Shown: piece by piece, positions 15,181 to 24,424 of the stretch
Numbering within the stretch: position 1 is the stretch's first letter
Layout of the letters: every line of letters starts with the position of its first letter
Assembly: GCA_031283745.1 (NCBI GenBank)
Contig: JAITBH010000119.1
Span: 1 to 33,647 of the forward strand
Reading direction: 5' to 3'
DNA from: Candidatus Ectomicrobium neotermitis
GTDB taxonomy: Bacteria; Elusimicrobiota; Endomicrobiia; Endomicrobiales; Endomicrobiaceae
Length of the DNA stretch: 33,647 nt
The notes under the pieces: generated by a model
What the model was told of the DNA's origin: nothing
The model's database searches: none
The model's input: only the letters and a program-made list of their open reading frames with translations
Made by a program: the position numbers and the translations under genes

Positions 15181-15933
15181 ATGAGAAAACCCATTATGGC
15201 GGGAAACTGGAAAATGAACAAAACAATATCGGAGGCAGTAGATTTCTGCAAAACCTTAAAGAAATCAGTTGAAGGGGTATCTGATGTTGAAATTTTAATA
15301 TGCCCTGCTTTTACAGCATTGGCTGCTGCATATAATGAAGTGAAGGGCAGCAATATAAATGTAGGTGCACAGAACCTTTTTTGGGAATCAAAAGGGGCGT
15401 TCACGGGAGAGGTTTCCCCTTTGATGATAAAGGATAGCGGCTGCTCTTATGTTCTTGTAGGCCATTCAGAACGTAGGCAGTTTTTCGGCGAAACTGACAG
15501 CAGTGTCAACAAAAAGACAAAAGCAGCTTTTGCGGCAGGTTTAATTCCTGTTGTCTGTATAGGCGAGACGCTTGCACAACGGGAAAACAATGAAACCTTG
15601 AAAGTCATCGAGACCCAAATTAAAGGCGGCTTAGCCAATTTAACTCCGCAAGAGGCTGACACTGTGGTCATAGCTTATGAACCAGTTTGGGCTATAGGCA
15701 CTGGGAAAACTGCAACGCCTGAGCAAGCACAGGGAGTCCACGCTTTTGCCCGCAAAATTTATGCTCAGATCTATCAAGACGCAGCCGACAAAGTCAGAAT
15801 ACTTTATGGCGGTTCGGTTAAGCCCGACAATGTCTCGGCGCTTATGCAAAAGCCGGATATTGATGGGGGGTTAGTAGGTGGAGCAAGCCTTGAGGCGGAT
15901 TCTTTTGCCAAGTTAGTCAAATATTCCAAATAA
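15181..15933 (+). CDS. tpiA: Triosephosphate isomerase
   Basis: Interconverts glyceraldehyde 3-phosphate and dihydroxyacetone phosphate. It has 250 residues, the usual length. Motifs: MAGNWKMNK (catalytic Lys), VGHSERRQFFGE (catalytic His), AYEPVWAIGTGKTATPEQA (catalytic Glu and mobile loop), LYGGSVKPDN (phosphate). It has a strong RBS (AAGGGAGG). It is not beside gap or pgk; instead it leads the rpiB-deoC-deoB-deoA genes, suiting the triose phosphate made by DeoC. A 59-base gap after nfnB holds TATAAA at about 15161, with only a poor -35, so a separate promoter is possible but weak. Confidence 0.98.
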   Translation: MRKPIMAGNWKMNKTISEAVDFCKTLKKSVEGVSDVEILICPAFTALAAAYNEVKGSNINVGAQNLFWESKGAFTGEVSPLMIKDSGCSYVLVGHSERRQFFGETDSSVNKKTKAAFAAGLIPVVCIGETLAQRENNETLKVIETQIKGGLANLTPQEADTVVIAYEPVWAIGTGKTATPEQAQGVHAFARKIYAQIYQDAADKVRILYGGSVKPDNVSALMQKPDIDGGLVGGASLEADSFAKLVKYSK

Positions 15934-15944
15934 AGGGGTCAACG

Positions 15945-16403
15945 ATGAATAACAAAATTAAGAAAGTAGCTTTTGGAACTGACCACGCCGCAGCAGAAGT
16001 TAGAGACAAAGTTAAGAACTATCTCAAAGAGAGAGGCTATGAGGTAGAAGATTTTGGCTATAGTGGAGAAGGGAGTTGCGATTATCCCGATTATGCAGAG
16101 AAGGTTGCTTCCGCAATTTTGGAAAAGAAAGCCCAGAAAGGAATTTTGATATGCGGGACAGGTATCGGTATGTCTATTGCGGCAAACAAAATCAGGGGCA
16201 TCATTGCAGCTACAGCTTGGAATGAGGATACAGCCAAATTGGCAGCCCAGCACAATAAAGCCGACATTTTGTGTCTTGGCTCAAGAACTGCGACTTACAG
16301 AGATATTTGTATTATGGCTAAGGTTTTCCTTGAGACCGCTTTTGAGGAAAGGCATCAGCCCAGAATCACAAAAATTAAACATCTTGAGGAACAGCAACTC
16401 TAA
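15945..16403 (+). CDS. rpiB: Ribose-5-phosphate isomerase B
   Basis: Interconverts ribose 5-phosphate and ribulose 5-phosphate. It has 152 residues, typical of RpiB. Motifs: FGTDHAAAEVRDKV (substrate-binding start), DYPDYAEKVA, the active-site Cys loop ILICGTGIGMSIAANK, and LCLGSRTA. It lies 11 bases after tpiA and 12 before deoC, so it is co-transcribed. The product ribose 5-phosphate can also arise from DeoB acting on ribose 1-phosphate, which fits the neighbourhood. A sugar-specific RpiB relative (e.g. for allose or galactose) cannot be excluded. Confidence 0.93.
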   Translation: MNNKIKKVAFGTDHAAAEVRDKVKNYLKERGYEVEDFGYSGEGSCDYPDYAEKVASAILEKKAQKGILICGTGIGMSIAANKIRGIIAATAWNEDTAKLAAQHNKADILCLGSRTATYRDICIMAKVFLETAFEERHQPRITKIKHLEEQQL

Positions 16404-16415
16404 AAGGAGGGGGGA

Positions 16416-17063
16416 ATGATTGCAAACATAGCGTCATACATAGATTTCACACTCTTAAAACCCAATGCAAAGGTCGCAGACTATACAAAGCTGTGCAGTG
16501 ATGCAGCGGCTAATAAGTTTTATTCGGTCTGCGTTCCGCCGTTTATGGTCAAAAGTTGCAAGGAAATGCTGGATAGCTCAGAAGTAAAAATAACCACAGT
16601 GATAGGTTTTCCTTTGGGATATTCTACCCCTGAGATCAAAGCCAGCGAAGCGGCGTTTGCCATAAAACAGGGGGCTGACGATATAGATATGGTCATAAAC
16701 ATTTCGGAGGCAAAATCGGGCAACTTTGACTATCTAAAAAAGGAACTCGTGATGGTTAGAGAGGCAACACAAAACAAAACATTGAAAGTGATAATTGAAA
16801 CCTGCTACCTGAGCAAAGAGGAAATAGCCAAAATCAGCCGCTTAGTTTCAGATTGCAAGGCTGATTTCGTTAAAACCTCAACAGGTTTTGGTCCTGCGGG
16901 TGCATTGCTTGAAGATATTGCGATTATAAAATCTGCCATCAGACCCGAAACAAAAATTAAAGCCGCCGGAGGCATAAGAACATATGCCGATGCGGAGGCT
17001 TTTGTTAATGCAGGGGCATCAAGAATCGGCAGTTCGGCAATTATTGTTTCGCCGAAAGCTTAA
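16416..17063 (+). CDS. deoC: Deoxyribose-phosphate aldolase
   Basis: Cleaves 2-deoxyribose 5-phosphate to glyceraldehyde 3-phosphate and acetaldehyde. It has 215 residues, the short bacterial form. Motifs: IDFTLLKPNA, SVCVPPFMV, TVIGFPLGYST, DIDMVINI, KVIIETCYL, the Schiff-base Lys in DFVKTSTGFGPAGA, and KAAGGIRTYADAEAFVNAGA with the second active-site Lys. The strong RBS AAAAGGAGGGG lies at the end of rpiB. It sits with deoB and deoA, its metabolic predecessors. Confidence 0.97.
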   Translation: MIANIASYIDFTLLKPNAKVADYTKLCSDAAANKFYSVCVPPFMVKSCKEMLDSSEVKITTVIGFPLGYSTPEIKASEAAFAIKQGADDIDMVINISEAKSGNFDYLKKELVMVREATQNKTLKVIIETCYLSKEEIAKISRLVSDCKADFVKTSTGFGPAGALLEDIAIIKSAIRPETKIKAAGGIRTYADAEAFVNAGASRIGSSAIIVSPKA

Positions 17064-17080
17064 AGAGAGAGGGAGGAAAA

Positions 17081-18280
17081 ATGAAAGCAAATGAAATGGA
17101 AAGGATATTTCTTATAGTTTTAGACAGCGTTGGGGCAGGCGAAATGCCCGATGCTGATAAATATGGAGATAAGGGCGCCAACACTTTGGGGCATATCTTG
17201 GAGGCAAAAGGGAGCGGCTTTTCTCTGCCGAATATGGAAAAACTGGGCTTACATCATTTGTTAAACCTCAATTCCTCCCTCAAGCAATCTGACTTATTGG
17301 GCAATTACGGAAAAATGGCATCTCTTTCGCCCGCAAAAGATACTACGGCAGGTCACTGGGAGATGACGGGCATAGTCTTAAAGAAGCCTTTTCCTGTTTT
17401 CCTTCATGGTTTTCCCAAAGATTTGATTGACGAATTTGAAAACTTGATAGGCACAAAAATTCTCGGCAACTGTGCGGCATCAGGAACCGAGATAATCAAC
17501 CGTTTAGGCGATGAACATGTCCGCACCGGCTACCCCATCGTCTATACCTCGGCAGATTCCGTTTTCCAAATAGCAGCCCACGAGCAGAAGTTTGGTCTGG
17601 ATAATCTCTACAAGATCTCAAAAATTGCAAGGAAAATGCTCACTGGGGATTATGCAGTAGGCAGGGTGATTGCAAGACCCTTCTTAGGTGAAAACGGTAA
17701 CTACACCAGAACCAAAAACAGGGAAGATTTTTCCATTGATCCTATCGGCGAGACAATTTTAGATGTATTAAAAGCCAATGGGCAGAATGTTACTGCGGTA
17801 GGCAAAATTGAGGATATTTTCAATTTTAGGGGCATAACCAAGTCCATTCATTCAAGAAGCAATGAAGAGGGTATGGATGTAACCCTAAAAGAGGCACAGC
17901 TCCCCGTCAAAGACGACAAGAAAAACCTTGTTTTTGTAAACCTTGTCGACTTCGATATGCTTTGGGGGCATAGGCGGGATGTAGATTCTTATGCAGCGGG
18001 CTTGAAAGCTTTTGACGACTTTTTGCCTAAACTCACCGCCGCCCTGACGGACAAAGATATGCTCATAATCACCGCTGATCACGGTTGCGACCCTACCTAT
18101 AAAGCCCACACAGATCACACTCGTGAGTATGTTCCGCTTTTGGTTTTTGGGAAATCGCTCAAGAAAGGCGTAAACCTCGGCATAAGGAAAACTCTTGCCG
18201 ATATAGGTCAAACCACTGCCGACATTTTTGGTATGCCGCAAATAGAAAACGGAACATCTTTTAAGGGAGAGATAATATGA
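17081..18280 (+). CDS. deoB: Phosphopentomutase
   Basis: Converts (deoxy)ribose 1-phosphate to the 5-phosphate. It has 399 residues, normal for the alkaline-phosphatase-like family. Motifs: LIVLDSVGAGEMPDA (metal ligand Asp), the phosphorylated Thr in SPAKDTTAGHWEMTG, GTEIINRLGDEH, and the metal site ITADHGCDPTYKAHTDHTRE. RBS GAGGGAGG. The stop overlaps the start of deoA in ATGA, indicating translational coupling. Confidence 0.97.
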   Translation: MKANEMERIFLIVLDSVGAGEMPDADKYGDKGANTLGHILEAKGSGFSLPNMEKLGLHHLLNLNSSLKQSDLLGNYGKMASLSPAKDTTAGHWEMTGIVLKKPFPVFLHGFPKDLIDEFENLIGTKILGNCAASGTEIINRLGDEHVRTGYPIVYTSADSVFQIAAHEQKFGLDNLYKISKIARKMLTGDYAVGRVIARPFLGENGNYTRTKNREDFSIDPIGETILDVLKANGQNVTAVGKIEDIFNFRGITKSIHSRSNEEGMDVTLKEAQLPVKDDKKNLVFVNLVDFDMLWGHRRDVDSYAAGLKAFDDFLPKLTAALTDKDMLIITADHGCDPTYKAHTDHTREYVPLLVFGKSLKKGVNLGIRKTLADIGQTTADIFGMPQIENGTSFKGEII

Positions 18281-19587
18281 GAGCTTATGATGTGATTTAT
18301 AAAAAGAGGAATGGCGAAACGCTTACAAGGAAGGAAATTGAGTTTATGGTCATACGTTATAGCAATGGCGACATTCCCGACTATCAAATGGCAGCCTTTG
18401 TGATGGCTGTTTTTATTAAAGGTATGTCAGATGATGAAATTTATAATTTGACAGATGTTATGGCTCACTCAGGGGAGATTTTGGATTGGTCCTCACTTTC
18501 AGGCTTAACCGCAGACAAGCACTCAACAGGCGGAGTCGGCGATGGAACTTCTTTAATTATCGCCCCAATAGTTGCCGCAGCCGGTGTTTATGTTCCGATG
18601 ATCTCGGGCAGAGCTTTAGGTCACACGGGCGGAACACTCGACAAGCTTGAGTCCATACGGGGCTTTAGGACGAATTTAGACAATAAAGAGTTTTTTCAAA
18701 CCCTTGAGACTGCAGGTTTTGCCTTGATAGGGCAGACGCAGGATATTGCCCCAGCAGACAAGAAAATTTATGCCCTGCGGGATTCCATTGCAGCAGTCGA
18801 ATCCATACCGCTTATTTGTGCAAGCATAATGTCTAAAAAGATTGCTGAAGGGACGAAAACCTTGATCCTTGATGTCAAAACGGGCAGCGGGGCTTTTATG
18901 AGCAGCTATGATCAGGCAAAACAGTTAGCCCAAAAGTTAGTTGAAACAGCCAAGTCTGCAAAAATGAACTCGACGGCTTTCATCACCGATATGGACGAGC
19001 CTTTAGGTTATTGTGCAGGCAATGCTAATGAGGTTAAGCAAGCAATAGAAATACTTAAAAACGATCTAAAAAACGACCTGTCTTTTCTGTCTATCGAACT
19101 CTCAGCAGCAATGATCTTTGGTGCAAAAAAGGCCGCCTCAATAGATGAGGGACGCAAGATAGCGATCAAGATGTTAGAAAGCGGAAAAGCTATAGAGAAA
19201 CTTAAAGAGGTGATAAGGCTGCAGGGTGGAAGCCCATCCGTTGTAGACAAGCCCGACCTTTTGCTCCCGCTTAAAACCAAAGAACACTATCAGGTCAAAG
19301 CGGACAAAAGCGGTTATATTTTCAAGATGAAAACACGTGATATAGGTATAGCTTCCGCCATCAGCGGGGCAGGCAGGGAAAAAATCAGCGATAAAATAGA
19401 TTTTGCGGCAGGAATATATTTCTACAAGAAAACGGGGGACAGGGTTAGGTCAGGCGAAGTGATATCCCGCATAGAATCAAATAGCAAAGACCTCATAGCT
19501 CAGGCAGCGATGATTATCAATAACGCCTACATAATTTCAGACGAAAAGCCACCTGAAAGAACTTTGATCAAAGAAACGGTAAACTAA
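18277..19587 (+). CDS. deoA: Pyrimidine-nucleoside / thymidine phosphorylase
   Basis: Phosphorolysis of pyrimidine (deoxy)nucleosides to base and pentose 1-phosphate. It has 436 residues. The N-terminal helical domain is followed by the family signature ADKHSTGGVGDGTSL, then SGRALGHTGGTLDKLE, and a substrate region around YALRDSIAAVESIPLICASI. The C-terminal domain contains GYIFKMKTRDIG. Length and sequence fit the Bacillus Pdp / DeoA family; whether uridine is accepted as well as thymidine and deoxyuridine cannot be read by eye. It overlaps deoB by 4 bases; its product is the DeoB substrate. Confidence 0.94.
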   Translation: MRAYDVIYKKRNGETLTRKEIEFMVIRYSNGDIPDYQMAAFVMAVFIKGMSDDEIYNLTDVMAHSGEILDWSSLSGLTADKHSTGGVGDGTSLIIAPIVAAAGVYVPMISGRALGHTGGTLDKLESIRGFRTNLDNKEFFQTLETAGFALIGQTQDIAPADKKIYALRDSIAAVESIPLICASIMSKKIAEGTKTLILDVKTGSGAFMSSYDQAKQLAQKLVETAKSAKMNSTAFITDMDEPLGYCAGNANEVKQAIEILKNDLKNDLSFLSIELSAAMIFGAKKAASIDEGRKIAIKMLESGKAIEKLKEVIRLQGGSPSVVDKPDLLLPLKTKEHYQVKADKSGYIFKMKTRDIGIASAISGAGREKISDKIDFAAGIYFYKKTGDRVRSGEVISRIESNSKDLIAQAAMIINNAYIISDEKPPERTLIKETVN

Positions 19588-19616
19588 AAAAAATAAAGAT
19601 AAAAGGAATACTCACA

Positions 19617-21644
19617 TTGATGGAGATTAGCGACAAAAAATGGAAATACATGGATCCGCTTCCTAAAAACTTGCCTCAGCAACTGATTGATACGGTAAAA
19701 AACCTTAAAATTTTAGCCATATTGATGTCGAGAGGAATAGACACAACCAAGAAAATAGAGAAATTTTTACGGGGCGGTGCAGAATACCTGCACAGCCCTT
19801 TTTTATTTGAGGATATGCAGAAAGCTGTAGACAGAATAAGGAAAGCGATAGCCTTAAAAGAGCTTATCTTGATTTATGGCGACCGAGATGTTGATGGGGT
19901 TACAGCGGTTAATATCATCTTTGATGTGATAAGAAATTATGGCGGAGAGGTTGAGTATTATGTGCCTTTTGATGAGGGCTATGGAATCCATAAAGACATC
20001 ATTTCAAAATACGCTCAGGAGAATGCGAAAGTTTTAATCACCGTTGATTGCGGAATTTCAGCAAAAGAGGAAGTTGCATACGCTAAGACTTTAGGCATTG
20101 ATGTCATCTTGACCGACCATCATGAGCCTGTTACAGAAACCTTTCCAACACCTTACGCTATCATCAATCCAAAAATACGAGACACAAAGTATCCTTTCAA
20201 AGACATTGCTGGCTGCACTGTATCTTTGAAGCTTGCCTTAGGGCTTATCATGACCTATAGCAGGCAATACAATAAAAACAATCTTTTGTTTGCGCTTGAA
20301 AGCGGGGAAGGGTTTGCGGGGGATATTTCTTGGATCTGCAATAATGTTGAAATAGCCCGAAAGACTTTTAACTCGATTGAGGAGCTGAGCAAAGAGATCA
20401 AAGAGGCATACCGCATCTATACTTTTAATGCTGAGGCAGCGGAGGCTTTGATAAAAAAAGATGTGCTGCTGAGAGAAAAAATCATAGTTCTTGAGACAAA
20501 ATGCGGCGACAATCTTGATGACCTGCTGATAGCTAAAACCAAGATGGACTATGAAGACGAGAGAATTAAAGATTTTTTTGAGTCCTCTCTTGATATTTGT
20601 GCTTTAGGAACCATTGCCGACTCGATGCCTTTAGTCGATGAAAACAAAATTATCGTTTACTACGGGCTTAGATTTATCTCCGAAAATCCCCACTCAAGGC
20701 CGGGACTTGGGCTTTTGATAGAGGACACATTGAAAACAAAAGATTCTTACAACATAAGCACTCATTCAATTTCGTGGAATGTTACCCCCGTATTAAACAG
20801 TGCAGGCCGTATGGGCCGCGGAGCACTTTCAGCCCAGCTGCTTTTGACTCGGGACAAGTTTCAAGCCCAAGCGCTTTATACAGACATCATCAAGCTAAAT
20901 ACCGAACGTCGCGAACTTCAGTTTGAAAATATCGGGCAGTTCAAGAATCTCTTAAAAGAGCAGTGCAACCCCGACAAAGACAAAGTCATAATCGTCAATG
21001 CCACAAATCTCGAACACGGAGTTACGGGGATAATTGCAGCAGGTATGGTTAAAACTTATTCAAAGCCGGTTTTTTTGTTGATAAATGACGGCAAGACAGC
21101 AGTGGGGACAGCCCGTTCAGTAGAGGGCTTTAACATCATCGATGCACTCGACAATGTCAAAGATATTTTGATCAAGTATGGAGGGCATAATCAGGCTGCG
21201 GGCTTTATGATTGACAACTCAAACATTGAGGAGTTTAGACGCAGAATTACAGACTATGCCCAAGCAAATCTGATTTCTGTGGATTCTATAGACACGATAA
21301 TTATTGAAGGCGAGCTAAAAATCTCAGACATAAATCTTGATTTTTACAATCAGGTAGAAACATTAAGCCCCTTTGGATTGGGCAACCCCAAACCGATATT
21401 TTGCATCAATGGGGTCAATGTTACGGAGGTTTATGTGTTTGGAGCCCGCAAAGAACACTTGAAATTTAAGATTTCTCAAAAAGGCAGCCGCAATGTTCAG
21501 GCTGTGTTTTGGAACAAATCCCGCTATGAGGAAATTATTAACAAAGATGAGATTTTTGATATGGCTTTTTACTTAGATGTTATGGACAAAAATGACGGAA
21601 AAATCGCTCAACTATCTATTGTGGATATAAAACCATCTTTTTGA
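19617..21644 (+). CDS. recJ: RecJ-like single-strand DNA exonuclease, divergent
   Basis: DHH-family 5'-3' single-strand DNA exonuclease used in repair and recombination. It has 675 residues, longer than many RecJ proteins. Motif I reads GDRDVDG (residues 88-94; usually GDYDxDG), with the metal Asp residues kept. Motif III TDHH is at 166-169. Then come ALGTIADSMPLVDENK, NSAGRMGRG, the DHHA1 region with LEHGVTGIIAAGM (usually HGVxGIVA), GTARSVEGFNI and GGHNQAAGF, and a C-terminal OB-like domain with LSPFGLGNPKPIF. About 100 residues (roughly 220-320) between the SLKLALGL helix and ALGTIAD look like an insertion. The start could be TTG 19617 (9 bases from AAGGA) or ATG 19620. Confidence 0.88.
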   Translation: MMEISDKKWKYMDPLPKNLPQQLIDTVKNLKILAILMSRGIDTTKKIEKFLRGGAEYLHSPFLFEDMQKAVDRIRKAIALKELILIYGDRDVDGVTAVNIIFDVIRNYGGEVEYYVPFDEGYGIHKDIISKYAQENAKVLITVDCGISAKEEVAYAKTLGIDVILTDHHEPVTETFPTPYAIINPKIRDTKYPFKDIAGCTVSLKLALGLIMTYSRQYNKNNLLFALESGEGFAGDISWICNNVEIARKTFNSIEELSKEIKEAYRIYTFNAEAAEALIKKDVLLREKIIVLETKCGDNLDDLLIAKTKMDYEDERIKDFFESSLDICALGTIADSMPLVDENKIIVYYGLRFISENPHSRPGLGLLIEDTLKTKDSYNISTHSISWNVTPVLNSAGRMGRGALSAQLLLTRDKFQAQALYTDIIKLNTERRELQFENIGQFKNLLKEQCNPDKDKVIIVNATNLEHGVTGIIAAGMVKTYSKPVFLLINDGKTAVGTARSVEGFNIIDALDNVKDILIKYGGHNQAAGFMIDNSNIEEFRRRITDYAQANLISVDSIDTIIIEGELKISDINLDFYNQVETLSPFGLGNPKPIFCINGVNVTEVYVFGARKEHLKFKISQKGSRNVQAVFWNKSRYEEIINKDEIFDMAFYLDVMDKNDGKIAQLSIVDIKPSF

Positions 21645-21671
21645 TTTGAGCAAAAAATAAAGGAGGAAAAA

Positions 21672-22550
21672 ATGAACAAAGAAGAAGCAGTAAAAATTGC
21701 ATTTATCGGCGGAAGCGGACTTTATGAAATTGAGGGTTTCGAAGATGTCGTCGAGAAAGATATAGACACTCCATTTGGAAAACCTTCTGACAAAATTATC
21801 GTGGGTCATATCAAAGGGGTTCGGTGTGCTTTTTTAGCACGTCACGCCAGATCCCATGTGTTTACCCCCGCTGAAATAAATCAGAGAGCCAATATGTGGG
21901 CGCTGAAATCTTTAGGGGTAGAGCAGATAGTCGCTTTTACGGCATGCGGTTCTCTAAAGGATAACTATTACCCAAAAGACTTGGTCATTCCTGATCAGAT
22001 TTTTGACAGAACAAAAGACAGACCGGGCAGTTTTTTTAGTGATGGTATAGTTGCTCATATTTCAGCGGCACATCCGTTTTGTGAGGGTTTAAGAAACATA
22101 ATTCATAAGACTGTCGCCGATGCGGGCTTAAAACATCATTTCGGCGGAACTTATGTCTGCATTGAGGGAAACCGCTTTTCAACAAAGGCGGAGTCATTAG
22201 TAAACAAGAGTTTGGGTTTTTCTATCGTAGGTATGACTGCTGTTCCTGAGGCGCAGTTAGCCCGGGAGGCGGAGATGTGTTATGCCAATATATCCCTTGT
22301 GACGGACTTTGATTCTTGGAAAGAGGGTGAAGAGGTTACAAACGATAAGGTTCTTGAGGCGGCAGCGGTCAACATTTCAAACTCAAGAAAGATCATCAAA
22401 GACATCGTTTCAAAAATCGCAGCAAGGACGGAGGATTGTGGATGCCGTCATTCTTTGGCGCCATCTATTATGACAGCAAAGGATAAAGCAATTCAAAGCC
22501 CCCACTACAAGAAGATTGCTTTGTTTGTCGATAAATATTTCAAGAAATAA
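21672..22550 (+). CDS. mtnP: Methylthioadenosine phosphorylase family protein (MtnP-like)
   Basis: Purine nucleoside phosphorylase family II. It has 292 residues. Motifs: FIGGSGLYEI (phosphate loop), LARHARSHVFTPAEINQRAN, VAFTACGSL, YVCIEGNRFSTKAES (usually EGPRFST, here Asn), IVGMTAVPEAQLAREAEMCY and VTDFDSWKEGEEVT. The Asp in TDFDSW is the residue type associated with 6-aminopurine recognition, so methylthioadenosine is the most likely substrate. The neighbouring deo genes make a broader purine nucleoside role possible. The start has AAAGGAGGAA. It lies 27 bases after recJ and before the copper block. Confidence 0.85.
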   Translation: MNKEEAVKIAFIGGSGLYEIEGFEDVVEKDIDTPFGKPSDKIIVGHIKGVRCAFLARHARSHVFTPAEINQRANMWALKSLGVEQIVAFTACGSLKDNYYPKDLVIPDQIFDRTKDRPGSFFSDGIVAHISAAHPFCEGLRNIIHKTVADAGLKHHFGGTYVCIEGNRFSTKAESLVNKSLGFSIVGMTAVPEAQLAREAEMCYANISLVTDFDSWKEGEEVTNDKVLEAAAVNISNSRKIIKDIVSKIAARTEDCGCRHSLAPSIMTAKDKAIQSPHYKKIALFVDKYFKK

Positions 22551-22573
22551 GTTGGTAGATACTGAAGGAAAAG

Positions 22574-24382
22574 ATGATTGAAAATTTAAGGTTGCACATC
22601 GACAATATGACTTGCGTCAATTGCCAAAACAAAATCGAAAGAAAGCTCAAAGAAACGCAAGGCATAAAAAAGGCAGGGGTGAGTTTTAATTTAGCCTCTT
22701 GCGACATAGATTATGATTCATCGATTATCTCCGCTGATACTCTCAAAAAGCTTATAACCGAGCTTGGATATAGCGTCAGCGGAGTTGACGAAAGCGGGAA
22801 AGGGCAGGGTTCGGGCATAAAAACTGCCCTCAAAGCGGTAGTTGGTTTTGTGCTTTTGTTTGTTTTTCTTGGGCACTTGAGCAAAATGCCCATTTTTAAT
22901 TTCTTTCCCACTGCCCAAGCGGAAATGCGTATCGGGGCATTATTTTTGATCGGCTTAATCACCTCTTTTCATTGCGTTTTTATGTGCGGCGGAATTAACC
23001 TCTCCCAATGCCTCCCTCTCAAAAATCAAAGTAGCGCACCTAAAAAGCTTTCCACCCTAAAACCCTCTCTCCTCTACAATCTCGGGAGGGTATTTTCTTA
23101 TACCCTTGTTGGCGGAGTGCTTGGCGGGATAGGTTCTTTTGTCGCTTTTGATGAGCAAATTAAGGGGATTATTCAGATAGCAGCAGGCATTTTTATGATT
23201 GCGATGGCGCTAAATATGATGGGTGCTTTCGTTTTCCTAAGAAAGTTTATTCCCAAAGCCCCAAGTTTTGTTCTTAAAAAACTTAATAGCTCAAAGCTCC
23301 CTAAAACCCCTCTGATTGTCGGCATATTAAACGGGCTGATGCCTTGCGGCCCCTTGCAGGCAATGCAGCTTTATGCTTTTTCTACGGGCAGTGTGTTTTT
23401 TGGCGCCTTATCGATGTTTGTTTTTAGTGCGGGAACAGTGCCGCTGATGTTTATTTTCGGCACAGCCGCCTCTTTTTTGAGCAAAAAGTGGACAGACAAA
23501 GTCATGAAAATCGGCGCCGTTATAATAGCTGCATTAGGTTTGTCGATGATCTCTTATGGAATAAACACTGCGGGGCTTAGAAACTTTATGGCATCCGCCC
23601 CCTCTTTTTCACAGTCTAAGTATTCAAAAAGCGAGATTGAGGGCGGTGTTCAGGTAGTCAGATCAGAGCTTTTGCCGGGCAAATATCCATCGATAGCTGT
23701 TGAGGAAGGTGTTCCCGTCAGGTGGATAATTGAGGCAGCACCAGAAAATATTAATGGCTGCAACTATAAAATGTCTATCAAAGAATACGGCATCAAACAC
23801 ACTTGGAAACCGGGGACAAATGTCATCGAGTTTACCCCCCAAAAAGCGGGCAGGTTTTTTTACAGCTGCTGGATGGGCATGATAAGCGGAGAAATTTCTG
23901 TGTTTTCTAAAGAGGAGTTTGGCGGGCTTGAGGCTGCTGCCCTAACTGACGTTTCGGATCTATCGCCCGAGCCGGCATATTTTCTAATTCCTTACGGGGA
24001 CAGCGACATCAAAATAGCTCAAAAGAAAAACGATATTCAGTCCGCCGAAATTGAAATTACAGATGAGGGGATAAGCCCTGCTGTCATCATCGTTGAAAAA
24101 GGCATCGAGCTTAACTTGATCATCAACAATAAGTCGTCTTCAGAGGCAAACAAAAATCTGCTGTTTAATTTATACCGCACCAAGCTCGACCTCAAGCGGG
24201 GCAAAAATGAGGTTAAGGTTTTTCCGATGGAGAGTTTTGACTTTTCAAATGCAAACAATTCGGCTTATGGATATATAAAAGCCGTTGAGGACATAAAGTT
24301 TTTTGACATTGAAGATGTTAAAAAAGAGGTTTCGTCGCATGAGACCCTGATTTATCCGATAGGGTTTTATAGTGTAAAGTGA
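22574..24382 (+). CDS. HMA / SafE-type membrane / cupredoxin fusion, putative copper handling
   Basis: A protein of 602 residues. An N-terminal heavy-metal-associated domain (~1-70) carries MTCVNC (Cys14, Cys17). Then a SafE/COG2836-like polytopic domain (~80-330) has paired motifs TSFHCVFMCGG and LNGLMPCGP, where the Cys/Pro pattern recalls CcdA/DsbD-type membrane proteins. Next is an extracytoplasmic cupredoxin-like domain (~350-440) with ENINGCNYKM, KHTWKPG and FFYSCWMGM, giving plausible Cys/Met/His ligands. A second beta-rich, cupredoxin-like domain (~465-560) lacks those ligands. The architecture suggests binding copper in the cytoplasm and handing it to or from the periplasmic face. 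It lies directly upstream of copZ, a DUF2318 gene and copA. Transport direction and metal are inferred. Confidence 0.8.
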   Translation: MIENLRLHIDNMTCVNCQNKIERKLKETQGIKKAGVSFNLASCDIDYDSSIISADTLKKLITELGYSVSGVDESGKGQGSGIKTALKAVVGFVLLFVFLGHLSKMPIFNFFPTAQAEMRIGALFLIGLITSFHCVFMCGGINLSQCLPLKNQSSAPKKLSTLKPSLLYNLGRVFSYTLVGGVLGGIGSFVAFDEQIKGIIQIAAGIFMIAMALNMMGAFVFLRKFIPKAPSFVLKKLNSSKLPKTPLIVGILNGLMPCGPLQAMQLYAFSTGSVFFGALSMFVFSAGTVPLMFIFGTAASFLSKKWTDKVMKIGAVIIAALGLSMISYGINTAGLRNFMASAPSFSQSKYSKSEIEGGVQVVRSELLPGKYPSIAVEEGVPVRWIIEAAPENINGCNYKMSIKEYGIKHTWKPGTNVIEFTPQKAGRFFYSCWMGMISGEISVFSKEEFGGLEAAALTDVSDLSPEPAYFLIPYGDSDIKIAQKKNDIQSAEIEITDEGISPAVIIVEKGIELNLIINNKSSSEANKNLLFNLYRTKLDLKRGKNEVKVFPMESFDFSNANNSAYGYIKAVEDIKFFDIEDVKKEVSSHETLIYPIGFYSVK

Positions 24383-24424
24383 GATTAAATTTTAGAAACA
24401 ACAGATAAAAAAGGAGGCAGTAAA

